Below are positions 35,919 through 45,728 of a stretch of DNA of 64,000 nucleotides, piece after piece. The position numbers and the translations under genes are program-made. The stretch spans positions 248,001-312,000 of the forward strand of contig CBDBJK010000036.1 of assembly GCA_965206395.1 (NCBI GenBank), read 5' to 3'. This stretch comes from CBDBJK01 sp965206395. GTDB taxonomy: Bacteria > Chloroflexota > Dehalococcoidia > Lucifugimonadales > CATOSD01. The first letter of the stretch is position 1; every line of letters begins with the position of its first letter. Under the pieces are notes generated by a model. That model ran no database searches. It had not been told where the DNA came from and was given only the letters and a program-made list of their open reading frames with translations.

Positions 35919-37254
35919 GTGTGTAAACGGTCAGGCGGTGTACCCTCTCTCTGAACAAGACGGGCTCAAGGCCCAAGAGAGGAGATACACCGCCTATGGG
36001 AAAGAGAAGCACTGGGAGCAGGTCGGAGTCAAGGCCGGAGTGGGAGCAGTTGGAGGATTGGGTGCGAGGCCATGTCCAGCGGATGATCCAGGAGTTGCTG
36101 GAGGAAGAGGTGACGGAGTTTCTAGGAAGGGCGAAGTCGGCCCGCAGGTCTGAGTCGGACAACGAGACCGGCTATAGGAACGGATATGGCAGACCCCGAA
36201 GGCTTACGCTGAGTTCAGGAACGATACAGCTGAGGAGGCCACGAGTCCGCAACACCGAAGAGGAGTTCGAGAGCTGGCTGCTGCCGCTGTTCGTCAACAG
36301 GACCAGGAAGGTTGCTGAGCTGATCCCCCAGTTGTACCTGCATGGCCTTTCCGAAGGTGACTTCGACCTGGCGGTGCGGGGACTGCTGGGAGAAGAGGCA
36401 CCGGTATCGGCGAGCACGGTAGCCCGGTTGAAGGATAAGTGGAACGATGAGCTTGCACAATGGCGCGCTAGGCCCCTGGATGACCTGGAAGTGGTGTACA
36501 TGTGGGTGGGTGGAGTCTACGTCGAGGCCGGTCTTGAGCGGGAGAAGGCGGCGATCCTGGTGGTGATGGCGGCCCTGAGCGACGGAAGGAAGGTGGTAGT
36601 GAGCGCGATTCCCGGATACAGGGAGTCCACAGAGAGCTGGTCCGATGTGCTCAGGGACATGAGGCGCCGCGGGCTGGAGTGCCCAAGACTGGTGTTTGGA
36701 GACGGACATCTGGGCATCTGGGGAGCTCTGCGCAACGTCTATCCTCAGGCGGCAGAGCAACGCTGCTGGAACCACAAGATCCTAAACGTACTGGACAGGC
36801 TTCCAAAGCGACAGCAGGACCAGGCCAAACTCATGGTGCGTACCATCCCCTACGCCCAGACTCGGACAGAGGCTGAGCGGCTCAGGACGGTGTTCACCAG
36901 GTGGTGCGGCGACCATTCCTACGAGGCGGCCTCAGAGGCCTTGGAGCGGGACTGGGACCGCATGGTCACCTTCTATGACTTCCCAAAGGAGCACTGGGGG
37001 CACCTTCGCACGACGAACCCGGTGGAGTCACCCTTCGCTGCGCTCAGACTTCGGACCGATGCCGCCAAGCGCTACAAGAGGGTCGATCGGGCGATAGCGG
37101 TGATCTGGAAAATGTTGATGGTCGCCGAACAGCGCTTCAGGCGTCTGAAGGCCCCTGAGTTGATCGAAGACGTCTATCTCGGTGCACAGTATGCGGATGG
37201 AATCGCCATTGAATCAACGGCTGAGAAGGTCGCCGCCTGATGTCGTTTACACAC
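35919..37254 (+). mobile_element. IS256-family element (1336 bp)
   Basis: Ends GTGTGTAAACG (35919-35929) and CGTTTACACAC (37244-37254), with GTCAGGCGG / CATCAGGCGG beyond. No identical 8-9 bp duplication is visible at the flanks, so it may have lost its original target through recombination. It splits a hypothetical gene. Confidence 0.88.
35996..37240 (+). CDS. IS256-family transposase with the first catalytic Asp replaced by Gly
   Basis: 414 aa, full length. The family pattern at the first catalytic residue is VxYLWVDGxYVKAGLE; here it reads VVYMWVGGVYVEAGLE (codon GGT at about 36509-36511 where GAT is expected). The second Asp (LVFGDGHLGIWGAL) and the Glu region (TTNPVESPFAALRLRT) are intact. 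Since the DDE triad is required for strand transfer, the protein should be catalytically dead though it may still bind the ends. ATG at 35996. Confidence 0.92.
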   Translation: MGKRSTGSRSESRPEWEQLEDWVRGHVQRMIQELLEEEVTEFLGRAKSARRSESDNETGYRNGYGRPRRLTLSSGTIQLRRPRVRNTEEEFESWLLPLFVNRTRKVAELIPQLYLHGLSEGDFDLAVRGLLGEEAPVSASTVARLKDKWNDELAQWRARPLDDLEVVYMWVGGVYVEAGLEREKAAILVVMAALSDGRKVVVSAIPGYRESTESWSDVLRDMRRRGLECPRLVFGDGHLGIWGALRNVYPQAAEQRCWNHKILNVLDRLPKRQQDQAKLMVRTIPYAQTRTEAERLRTVFTRWCGDHSYEAASEALERDWDRMVTFYDFPKEHWGHLRTTNPVESPFAALRLRTDAAKRYKRVDRAIAVIWKMLMVAEQRFRRLKAPELIEDVYLGAQYADGIAIESTAEKVAA

Positions 37255-37487
37255 CTATTGACGTAACCTCAGGCAAGACCGTCGTAGAGCAGTTCGAGCG
37301 TACGTTCAAGGTGCGATTCGACAAGAGGAAGGTCGATGATCTCGGCGCTCACATCTACTGTGGGGACTTGCTGGGCAAGCGATTCATCGGCTGGAGCGCT
37401 TTCTTGTCGAATTCACGGATGAACAGATCCCAAGTAGCAGAGTTAGCGCGCCTGGTGGGCGAGGTGCGTCGCGAGGGCTGCCCTTAG
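37255..37487 (+). pseudogene. C-terminal part of the gene interrupted by IS256
   Basis: From the IS edge the frame reads SGKTVVEQFERTFKVRFDKR, then AHIYCGDLLGKRFIGWSAFL and SQVAELARLVGEVR to a stop at 37487. It has no start of its own. Position and content suggest it belongs to the gene begun at 35486, with some sequence lost at the junction. Confidence 0.55.
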
Positions 37488-37792
37488 CTGCTCCCGTAGG
37501 GCTGTGATACGTCGTCCTCGGTGTACGTATCCCCAAAGGTGAAGGAAGTTGACTGCGGCTTCGTCCAGAGGCTTGGCAACGAGACCCCGGGCCCATTTCG
37601 CCTCATCGCTGTCGAAGCTCTGGCGACGACAACTGCTCCCGGGGCAAACCACAAGAGATTGTCCCTACTTGTTGAGGCGCGCGCACCTAGACGCGACACA
37701 ATCCAGTTCCTCACCCTGGGTGTCCAAAGACCGGTTTCTAGCGGGACCTAACGGCCGGCTGCACCCTCGACCTACTGGTTACAGTGACACCA
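37488..37792. other. Ambiguous stretch between two gene fragments
   Basis: Both strands are open: plus 37521-37751 (VKEVDCGFVQRLGNETPGPF) and minus 37652-37443 (DEAKWARGLVAKPLDEAAVN). Neither resembles a family I know and they cannot both be real. Probably a remnant of one gene; I cannot decide which strand. Confidence 0.35.
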
Positions 37793-39807
37793 CCCACCGA
37801 AAAGTTCGCAATTCAGTCTTACTAGGCCCGCTAAACTCCGAACAGCTCTACGCCTACCGCCGCTCCGACATGAGCCGCCGGCCCGAGAAGGACATCGTCT
37901 TCGCCACCGAGGAGGCCATCGGGCCGCCCGCGGACATCATCGGGGTCCTCGGTCTGGTGGAGGCCAGGGGCGTCTGGGGGCACGGCGAGACCCTCTGGGT
38001 GGCCGACGCGAACGACGGCATGCTCTACGCCTTCAGCCTGGACGCCAACGCCGACGGGACCCCCGGCCCGGACTTCGGGGCCCGCTACCCCGAAAAGGAC
38101 ATCGCCCTGGACCCGGCCAACGGCAGCCCTTATGGAATGGCGGGGCTGGGCGTGATCGCCTGGGTGGCGGACTCGGGCCGGGACGACCTGTTCGCCTACA
38201 ACCTGGAGACCGGCGCCCGGGTTCCGGGCCGGGACATCGACCTGCACCGGCACCACATCGCGCCCACCGGGGTGTGGAGCAACGGCCACACCTTCTGGGT
38301 GGCGGACTCGAGCTCGGACAAGCTCTACGCCTACAACCACGCCGACGGCGCCCGCGACCCCGGCAACGACGTCAACCTGACGGCGCTGAGCGGGGGGAAC
38401 AACAATAACCCCTGGGGCCTGTGGGCCGGCGGCGGCGAGCTGCTGGTGGTGCAGGCCAAGGCCGGCCAGGTCTTCGTCTACAACTTCCATCCCAGGCCGC
38501 CGGCGGCCCCGGCGACGCCCGGGCTGAGTCTCTCGGCGGGCCACAGCGCCACGGGCCTGTGGGGCGACGGCCCCACCCTCTGGGCGACGGATGAATCTGG
38601 CGCCACGCTGCGCGCTTACACCTGGTCCACCGGCCTGCGCGACCCGGACCGGGACATCGCCCTGGCTCCGGATAACGCCCAGCCCAATGGCATCTGGGGC
38701 AACGACGAGACCCTCTGGGTGGCGGACTTCCACGCTGATAAATTCTTCGCCTACGACCGCTCCACCGGCGCCCGCGACCCGGACAAGGACATCGAGCCGC
38801 TCTTCGATTCAGCCCAAGACCAGACCCACGGGCTGACATCGGATAAATTCACTCCTTCCGGCCTTTGGGGCAGCGGCGGCACCGTCTGGGTATGGGGCGG
38901 CGCCCTCCTCACAGCGCTGCTCGCCTACGACGTGGACACCGGCGCCGTCAACGCCGGCAAGGACATCCCACGGTTTGTGGAAAATTCACACGGCATGGGC
39001 ATGTGGGGCGACGGCACGGTCCTCTGGGTGGCGGACCAGTGGGACGGCAAGCTCTACGCCTACGACATCTCCGCCCGCCGCCACGCCCCGGTCCACGACT
39101 TCGACCTGTCCGCCGCGAACGACAACCCCTGGGGCATCTGGTCCGACGGCCGCGTCCTGTGGGCGTCGCAGGCCGGTGGCCCCAATGTCCACACCTACGA
39201 CTTCACGCCGCGGGCGGTCCGGGCGAGGGCCGCGTCGGTGGAGCGGACGGAGGCGACGCTGGAGGTGTCGGTCTTCCGGGGCTACCTCGCCGAGGGGCCG
39301 CTGTACCTGGCCTACCGCACCCTTCTGCCGGTGGAGGAGGAGGAGTTCCGGGTGGTGGAGGTGGAGCTGCCCGCCGACGGCAGCGAGGTCGAGTTCACCC
39401 TCACCGGCCTGCCCCCCCGCGCCTCCTACCAGGTGCTGGCGTCCCTGGACCGCGACTTCCCCACCGACAGGACGGAGCGGGCCCTGTTCACCACCGCCCG
39501 TGACTCTCTGCCGGCGTTCTGGGAGGGGACCATGACGGTGGGTGGCTCCGCAATCGTTCTCGAGTACAGCAAAGGGGATGAGGACAATGATCCGGAAGGG
39601 TCGCTTTCCCCCCCGGACGCTACGTTCACCGTGGGAGGCGTTGAATACACCGTGGGTTCAATTGATCTCAACATCAATATCGGAAGGATGGACATTGCAA
39701 TAGAACCGAATGTGCCTCCCGACACCGATTTCGTGCTGGAACTGGACGGGGACCCGTTCTCTACCAGCAATGCAAGCCTAAGTGGTGGAGATACTAGGTT
39801 GTGTTGA
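37549..39807 (+). pseudogene. Large propeller-repeat surface protein, both ends missing
   Basis: The open frame starts at 37549, but protein-like repeats begin only near 37828 (SEQLYAYRRSDMSRRPEKDI). About ten blades follow, of the form GIWGNDETLWVADFHADKFF and AYDRSTGARDPDKDI, then an Ig/fibronectin-like region (ERTEATLEVSVFRGYLAEGP, then LAYRTL) and a beta-rich tail (ATFTVGGVEYTVGSIDLNIN). Such 'G-W-S-D-G-T-LWVAD' repeats occur in very long secreted proteins of marine bacteria (recalled, not searched). The start of the gene is lost at the 22-bp repeat and the end is cut at 39794-39797 by an IS5-like element. Strong GC-rich codon bias in the repeats. Confidence 0.75.
37793..37814 (+). repeat. 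22-bp dispersed repeat, copy 2
   Basis: Exact inverted copy of 22215-22236 (begins CCCACCGAAAAGTTCGCAAT). It lies precisely where the propeller reading frame becomes recognisable (about 37828), so it may mark a recombination or insertion boundary. Confidence 0.6.
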
Positions 39808-40554
39808 CATTTGGTGCATAATGGATACATGTCAACGACTGAATTACGCAATGAACAATGGTCGAAAATCCTTGAATTTCTGCGCTCATGCCCAGACCGC
39901 TGCCTGAGCACTACGGTCACTGGAACAGCGTATATAAGCGCTTCGCACGCTGGTGTGAAAAGGGTGTATGGGAACGAATGCATCAGCATTTTGTGCAAGA
40001 CCCCGATATGGAGCATGTCATCATTGATAGCACTGTGTCATCACTGTGATAGCACTGTGATAGCACTGTGGTTCGCGCTCATCCCTGTGCTGCTGGAGCC
40101 TCCAAAAAAACGGTGGCCAATCGGCCCAAGCTCTTGGCCGGAGCCGAGGCGGGTTCAGTACCAAGATCCACGTGAGCGTGGATGGATTGGGCAACCCGTT
40201 GCGCTTTGAGCTCACAGCAGGTCAACGTCACGACATCACCCAGGCACAGGCATTGATAGCTGATTTCGAAACCGAGCATGTGATTGCTGATAAGGGATAC
40301 GATTCGATGGATTTTCTCCAATGCATCCTGGGCAGGGGCGCGTTACCTGTGATTCCACCTCGGTCAAATCGAAAGACGCCACGAGAGTATGATGAGTACC
40401 TTTACCGAGAGCGCCACCTTGTGGAGTGTTTCATCAACAAGATCAAGCACTACCGGCATATCTTCTCTCGCTTTGACAAGCTGTCATCGCGTTTCCTGGG
40501 ATTCTTGAACTTCGTCGGTGCTCTCATATGGCTCAGATGAAATGTCAACACAAC
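39798..40554 (+). mobile_element. Small IS5-like element, copy A (757 bp, internally deleted)
   Basis: Ends GTTGTGTTGACATTT and its mirror ending GTCAACACAAC, with CTAG on both sides (39794-39797, 40555-40558). Compared with the copy at 59764 it lacks about 80 bp in the first third of the transposase gene and has four units of an 11-bp repeat instead of two. IS630 copy 3 is inserted inside its right CTAG. Confidence 0.9.
39829..40540 (+). pseudogene. IS5-like transposase, copy A (defective)
   Basis: Begins MSTTELRNEQWSKILEFLRS, then loses about 80 bp. The codons for the first catalytic Asp (IIDSTV) are followed by a tandem 11-mer ATAGCACTGTG present four times (second unit variant TCATCACTGTG), which introduces stops. 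The C-terminal frame (VSVDGLGNPLRFELTAGQRH, ADKGYDSMDF, ECFINKIKHYRHIF) is intact. Confidence 0.88.
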
Positions 40555-40557
40555 CTA

Positions 40558-41806
40558 GTGGTTCAACGTTTTTGTATTGATGGGTAGAGTGACTTTAGCT
40601 TGATGCGCGCATCCTCGGTAGTGAAGCGCCAATCCACTCGTATCACATCCCGGTTGCGTTGATTCTGCCAAGCATTGACCTCGCCGCGCAGGATGTCTTG
40701 ATTGGCAATCCGTCGGTCCAGGCACTGTCGAGCCAGCACACCGATCTCTATCTCCGCCATATTCAACCAACTCCCGTGTTTGGGAGTGTAGTGTATCTCC
40801 AGTCGCTCAGCTATACGCCTCGCCTCAGCAGGCTCGAATGCCTCGTATAGCGAGGACAGCTTGTGAGTGTTGAGATTGTCCATTACCAGCACGATCCGGT
40901 CTCTGTCAGGGTAGTCCTCGTCGACCAGTTTCTTTATCACATGCGCCCAGTCCACCTTCGTGCGACGCTCTCTGACCTCGACTCGGCGCCATCCGTCCAA
41001 CGGTGCAAACAGCATGAACAGGCTGCTCACTCCATTGCGCTCGTATTCGTAGTCGTATGCCGCCGATAAGCCGGGCGCTGCGGGACGCGGCACTCGCGTC
41101 TCCTTGACTTGCTGTTTGCTCGTCTCATCCATGCACACCAGAACCTCATTCCCATCGTACGGCCGTTGGTAGACCTCCAGTACGTCTTCCATCACGTCTT
41201 CCATCGCGCACACAAACTCCGCGCTCTGACCGGGCGGGATGCACCAACTCTGCTTCAGCCACGGCTTCAGTTCGTTTTTTTTTAAGCGCCTGGCGAACCG
41301 TCTCGGTGCTAATGGTCCCGACTATCTCACACTCGACCAACTGGTCAGCCAACAGCTTCAGGGTCCAACTGGCACGCCCCTCCGGCGGTTCCCCGCAGGC
41401 CATCGCTATCAACCGTGCTTCACCTTCGCCGTCCAGTCTCTTTTGACGCCGACGCAGTTGCTTTTTGCGATTCAGCGCAGACTCGACCCCCTCCTCCACA
41501 CAGCGCTTGCGTATTCGCTCGACCGTTGACTGTCCCACACCGAGCGCGCTGGTGATGTCCGCGTCCTTCATTCCCCCGTCCGAGCGTGACTCATCGCTCA
41601 TCAGCAGAATGCGCGCATGGGTCTGTTTGTACGCCGCAGCCCGACCGCGTGAGACCAAGGCGTTGAGTTCCTGTTGTTCGTCGGTAGTCAGTCTGATACG
41701 GTACTTCTTGGTAGACATCATGGTTCCTCCTCGGTTCAACGTTACGATTGAACCCCCAAGAGGAACAATGACTATCATGGTATTCATTTCAATGATGTTG
41801 GACCAC
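40558..41806 (-). mobile_element. IS630-family element, copy 3 (1249 bp)
   Basis: Identical ends to copy 1, TA at 40556-40557 and 41807-41808. It is nested in the target duplication of IS5-like copy A, so it arrived later. Same orientation as copy 4 at 42900, with a methylase-like fragment between them. Confidence 0.95.
40563..41787 (-). CDS. IS630 transposase, copy 3 (split frames)
   Basis: As copy 1: an N-terminal frame of 213 aa (41787-41146) and C-terminal frame of 216 aa (41213-40563) separated by the doubled GATGGAAGACGT. All DDE motifs are present in the second frame. Confidence 0.9.
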
Positions 41807-41808
41807 TA

Positions 41809-42879
41809 GTGGTCGCCCGCAAAATCGAACCATCCGAGACCACGCCGCAACGGGCTCAGTTCATATCGTTGATGCGTCGCCCCAGGAGTTTTCCTCATGC
41901 CAGTTCAGTGGCAATCAACATCGCGAGTGGTGATAATGCCAAGAATATTGAGGGCGGGCCTTACGGTGGGACTTCCCTGCTGGTTGGGGATGAGTTGACC
42001 GGTGAAGTGTTGACCACGCCTTGCGATCCAGACGGGGGAAATTGGGGCGCAGTACGCTTGGCCGACTATTCTCTAGCTCAAACTGCCTATGCCTTGTCCC
42101 AGTCCCAACTGTGGCTTCCCGGCAGCGGATCCCCTGTTGAGTTGAAGGTAGCATCGCTAAGCGACATAGGCAAACTGGGCTTTGTTCACCGTGACATCAC
42201 CGGCCCAGTCCCTCGTGGTCCATTCTCCAAGGTAGCTCCTAGCCCAACTGCTACATATCCTTCCCTTTGGAACCACGATGCCCAGAATGAGACTCGCATG
42301 GTTTGCATGCCTGACTCACAGTTGGTCGTGCGGCAAGGGATGGAGACGAAGGCGGCCGTCGTTTGGAGCACCGCAAGTCGAGCCCATCTAAACCTTGACT
42401 TTACCTTTGGGTCCCAACCTCTTGCCGTTGCGTTCACCGAACTGGAATCCATCGGCGGTAGGGTGTGGCCCAACGCTATTTTCGACGACAATAGATACGA
42501 CTACGCCTTTGCGATTTGGGGCAACAGTACACTGGGCTTGTTGTCACACTGGTGGCATTCTAGCCGCCAGCAGTCAAGCAAGGCTGGTATGACTATCCGC
42601 TCCGCAGAATCCCTGCCCGTGCTGGACTTCCGCGCCCTCAGCGACGAGCAGTTGCTCATGGCGGAGATGATCTTCAACGAGTTTCGGGACAAAGAACTGA
42701 AGCCCGCCTATCTGGCAGACGCCGACCCTAACCGTGCCCTCTTAGACCGCCGCGTGGTCTGCGATCTGCTGGACTTCGAGGAAAGCGTCTACCAAGCCGT
42801 TCGTCGCCTTGCCGCCAAGTGGTGCGCCGAGCCGTCGGTGCACGGAGGGAAGCAGCGCTCAAAGGATGCCAAAAACTGA
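41809..42879 (+). pseudogene. C-terminal part of a DNA methyltransferase/restriction-type protein (tentative)
   Basis: About 356 codons open from the IS630 edge with no native start. The C-terminal region is the most telling: YAFAIWGNSTLGLLSHWWHS, then LPVLDFRALSDEQL and an LRRxxAAEPS-like end (VRRLAAKWCAEPSVHGGK). I recall this pattern from the C-terminal part of large N6-adenine DNA methylase-like proteins of restriction and phage-defence loci, but the catalytic NPPY motif would be upstream and is missing. The call is therefore tentative. Flanked by IS630 copies 3 and 4 in the same orientation. Confidence 0.5.
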
Positions 42880-42899
42880 TTATCTAGACCATGAAACTA

Positions 42900-44147
42900 G
42901 TGGTTCAACGTTTTTGTATTGATGGGTAGAGTGACTTTAGCTTGATGCGCGCATCCTCGGTAGTGAAGCGCCAATCCACTCGTATCACATCCCGGTTGCG
43001 TTGATTCTGCCAAGCATTGACCTCGCCGCGCAGGATGTCTTGATTGGCAATCCGTCGGTCCAGGCACTGTCGAGCCAGCACACCGATCTCTATCTCCGCC
43101 ATATTCAACCAACTCCCGTGTTTGGGAGTGTAGTGTATCTCCAGTCGCTCAGCTATACGCCTCGCCTCAGCAGGCTCGAATGCCTCGTATAGCGAGGACA
43201 GCTTGTGAGTGTTGAGATTGTCCATTACCAGCACGATCCGGTCTCTGTCAGGGTAGTCCTCGTCGACCAGTTTCTTTATCACATGCGCCCAGTCCACCTT
43301 CGTGCGACGCTCTCTGACCTCGACTCGGCGCCATCCGTCCAACGGTGCAAACAGCATGAACAGGCTGCTCACTCCATTGCGCTCGTATTCGTAGTCGTAT
43401 GCCGCCGATAAGCCGGGCGCTGCGGGACGCGGCACTCGCGTCTCCTTGACTTGCTGTTTGCTCGTCTCATCCATGCACACCAGAACCTCATTCCCATCGT
43501 ACGGCCGTTGGTAGACCTCCAGTACGTCTTCCATACGTCTTCCATCACGCACACAAACTCCGCGCTCTGACCGGGCGGGATGCACCAACTCTGCTTCAGC
43601 CACGGCTTCAGTTCGTTTTTTTTTAAGCGCCTGGCGAACCGTCTCGGTGCTAATGGTCCCGACTATCTCACACTCGACCAACTGGTCAGCCAACAGCTTC
43701 AGGGTCCAACTGGCACGCCCCTCCGGCGGTTCCCCGCAGGCCATCGCTATCAACCGTGCTTCACCTTCGCCGTCCAGTCTCTTTTGACGCCGACGCAGTT
43801 GCTTTTTGCGATTCAGCGCAGACTCGACCCCCTCCTCCACACAGCGCTTGCGTATTCGCTCGACCGTTGACTGTCCCACACCGAGCGCGCTGGTGATGTC
43901 CGCGTCCTTCATTCCCCCGTCCGAGCGTGACTCATCGCTCATCAGCAGAATGCGCGCATGGGTCTGTTTGTACGCCGCAGCCCGACCGCGTGAGACCAAG
44001 GCGTTGAGTTCCTGTTGTTCGTCGGTAGTCAGTCTGATACGGTACTTCTTGGTAGACATCATGGTTCCTCCTCGGTTCAACGTTACGATTGAACCCCCAA
44101 GAGGAACAATGACTATCATGGTATTCATTTCAATGATGTTGGACCAC
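42900..44147 (-). mobile_element. IS630-family element, copy 4 (1248 bp)
   Basis: Ends as in the other copies, TA at 42898-42899 and 44148-44149. One bp shorter than copies 1 and 3 because the second repeat unit in the transposase gene has 11 instead of 12 bp. Confidence 0.95.
42905..44128 (-). CDS. IS630 transposase, copy 4 (single frame)
   Basis: 407 aa in one frame. The linker reads CVRDGRRMEDVLEVYQRP: two repeat units are present but the second has lost a G, so the frame is kept. DDE motifs intact (CMDETSK, VMDNLNTHK, GSWLNMAEIE). Likely functional. Confidence 0.92.
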   Translation of the reverse strand: MNTMIVIVPLGGSIVTLNRGGTMMSTKKYRIRLTTDEQQELNALVSRGRAAAYKQTHARILLMSDESRSDGGMKDADITSALGVGQSTVERIRKRCVEEGVESALNRKKQLRRRQKRLDGEGEARLIAMACGEPPEGRASWTLKLLADQLVECEIVGTISTETVRQALKKKRTEAVAEAELVHPARSERGVCVRDGRRMEDVLEVYQRPYDGNEVLVCMDETSKQQVKETRVPRPAAPGLSAAYDYEYERNGVSSLFMLFAPLDGWRRVEVRERRTKVDWAHVIKKLVDEDYPDRDRIVLVMDNLNTHKLSSLYEAFEPAEARRIAERLEIHYTPKHGSWLNMAEIEIGVLARQCLDRRIANQDILRGEVNAWQNQRNRDVIRVDWRFTTEDARIKLKSLYPSIQKR

Positions 44148-44188
44148 TAGCTAGACAATCGAAATGTATCAGGAAAGGAAGGAGCTAC

Positions 44189-44405
44189 ATGGTTACTCCA
44201 ATCACACAACGGCACGTAGGAGTCATCCCGGCAGCGAATATGGAACTCTGGGAGAGGATAGTGGGCCGCCTCAGCGCCTTTCTTTATATGCTTAAGCCTT
44301 ATGTTGGCCCAGTTTCACCTGATTTCTCAAATAGGGAAGACCGAGGCACTGTCTCGCTTAGGGATAGAGTTTCCTTAAATGTTCTATTGGACTCGTATGG
44401 TGGTG
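44189..44405 (+). pseudogene. Unknown protein, N-terminal fragment (3' end cut by IS3-b)
   Basis: ATG at 44189 follows GGAAGGAG, a strong ribosome-binding site. Reads MVTPITQRHVGVIPAANMEL and WERIVGRLSAFLYMLKPYVG up to the IS3 left end, about 72 codons. No family recognised. Its remainder is not found to the right of the IS. Confidence 0.5.
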
Positions 44406-44422
44406 TAAGGTGGACCCCATTA

Positions 44423-45358
44423 TTAAGACAGCACGAGGGCTAAATTAAGAGAGTCTCCCACCCCTGCGCTAGGTTTCACCAAGCCCGATGGCAGCCCTGC
44501 TTCTTCAGCTGCTGCTCCCCTTTCTTCCTGGCCATGTTGGTACACCTCTGCTGGGGTCCGGTAGCCCAAAGCCTGGTGAGGCCTCTGCCGGTTGTAGAAC
44601 TCCAGGTAGGCATTGATCCCAGTTCGGGCCTCGGCGACGGTCTGGTAAGCTTTCAGATACACCTCCTCGTACTTGATGCTCCGCCACAGCCGCTCCACGA
44701 AGATGTTGTCCAGGTACCTACCCTTACCATCCATGCTGACCTGGACCCTCTGCTCCTGCAACGTCTGGGTAAAGGCCTCACTGGTGAACTGACTCCCCTG
44801 GTCGGTGTTGAATATCTCCGGTCGTCCCTTACCCAGGGCTTCCTCCAACGCCGCCACGCAGAAGCTGGTGTCCATGGTGTTGGAGAGCTTCCAGGCCAGC
44901 ACGTGCCGGCTGTGCCAGTCCATGATGGCCACCAGGTACAGGAAGCCCTTCGCCATGGGGATGTAGGTGATGTCCGCGGCCCAGACCTGGTCGACCCGAT
45001 TAACCTCCACTCCCTTCAGCAGATAGGGAAAGATCCGGTGTCCCGGCGCTGGTTTGCTGGTGTTGGGACGCCGGTAGATGGCTTCCAGACCCATCAACCG
45101 CATCAGCCTTCGAACCCTTTTTCGGCTCACCAGATAGCCCTGTTGCAGCAGCCAGGCCTTCATCTTCCTGGAGCCGTAGAAGGGGGTCTTCAAATACTGA
45201 CGGTCCATCAGGGCCATCAACTCCAGGTCTTCTGCCCTGGTCGGTACCGGCCGGTAGTACACCGAGGCCCGGCTGACGTCCAGCAGGATACATTGACGCA
45301 CCAAAGACAGCTGCTGGTGGTCTCGGTCTATCATGGCTCGCCGTATGCTGCGACTCAT
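44423..45358 (-). CDS. IS3-family transposase orfB (element b)
   Basis: 311 aa. HTH_21 region (YGSRKMKAWLLQQGYLVSRK) and rve core: VWAADITYIPMAKGFLYLV (first Asp), IFNTDQGSQFTSEAF (second Asp), DNIFVERLWRSIKYEEVYL (Glu). ATG overlaps the orfA stop by 4 nt. Confidence 0.95.
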   Translation of the reverse strand: MSRSIRRAMIDRDHQQLSLVRQCILLDVSRASVYYRPVPTRAEDLELMALMDRQYLKTPFYGSRKMKAWLLQQGYLVSRKRVRRLMRLMGLEAIYRRPNTSKPAPGHRIFPYLLKGVEVNRVDQVWAADITYIPMAKGFLYLVAIMDWHSRHVLAWKLSNTMDTSFCVAALEEALGKGRPEIFNTDQGSQFTSEAFTQTLQEQRVQVSMDGKGRYLDNIFVERLWRSIKYEEVYLKAYQTVAEARTGINAYLEFYNRQRPHQALGYRTPAEVYQHGQEERGAAAEEAGLPSGLVKPSAGVGDSLNLALVLS

Positions 45359-45654
45359 AGACCGGACCTTTCCGACAAAAAATCGCGTTCCACCTTCAGC
45401 TGGCCGATGTGCCGGTAGAGGTGGTTAATCTGAGCTTCCTTGGCTTTCTCCTGGGATTTCTGATTGGTGGCAAATAGCTCCGGGGCTCCTTCCACCAGGG
45501 CCCTTTTCCAGGCGTGAATCTGACTGGGATGGACCTCAAATCGGCTGGCCAGCTGGGCGATGGTCCCTTCCCCCGCAAGGGCGGCCAGGGCCACCTTGGC
45601 CTCGAACGCCGGACTGTGCTTATTCCTCGTCTGCTTCATGTCCTGCTCCTTCAC
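45355..45654 (-). CDS. IS3-family transposase orfA (element b)
   Basis: 99 aa, with helix-turn-helix (FEAKVALAALAGEGTIAQLA, then SRFEVHPSQIHAWKR). The tail GQLKVERDFLSE contains GATTTTTTG, a plausible -1 slippery run leading into orfB. Confidence 0.92.
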   Translation of the reverse strand: MKEQDMKQTRNKHSPAFEAKVALAALAGEGTIAQLASRFEVHPSQIHAWKRALVEGAPELFATNQKSQEKAKEAQINHLYRHIGQLKVERDFLSERSGL

Positions 45655-45728
45655 GTCGGTTAGTTGCCGGTTATTTTAGGAGCTGGACTCTCTCTTAGCC
45701 AGTTGTCTAGTTTTTGGGTACCACCTCA

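Larger units (their letters stand above)
44406..45728 (-). mobile_element. IS3-family element b (about 1.32 kb)
   Basis: Left end TAAGGTGGACCCC and right end (reverse complement) TGAGGTGGTACCC form imperfect inverted repeats. It contains orfA and orfB on the minus strand. No target duplication is clear. The right flank is the interior of an IS630 copy, the left flank a host gene, so a deletion accompanied or followed insertion. Confidence 0.82.

Noticed and set aside
35919..37254. IS256 as a possible active element with a target duplication
   Set aside because: No identical 8-9 bp direct repeats at the two ends, and the transposase lacks the first catalytic Asp.
37831..38733. Minus-strand open frame rich in Val/Gly/His
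   Set aside because: A shadow of the propeller repeats; the plus strand has the WVAD repeat pattern.
44534..45418. Plus-strand frame of 294 codons over the IS3 element
   Set aside because: Antisense to orfB and orfA of IS3-b, which have all catalytic motifs.
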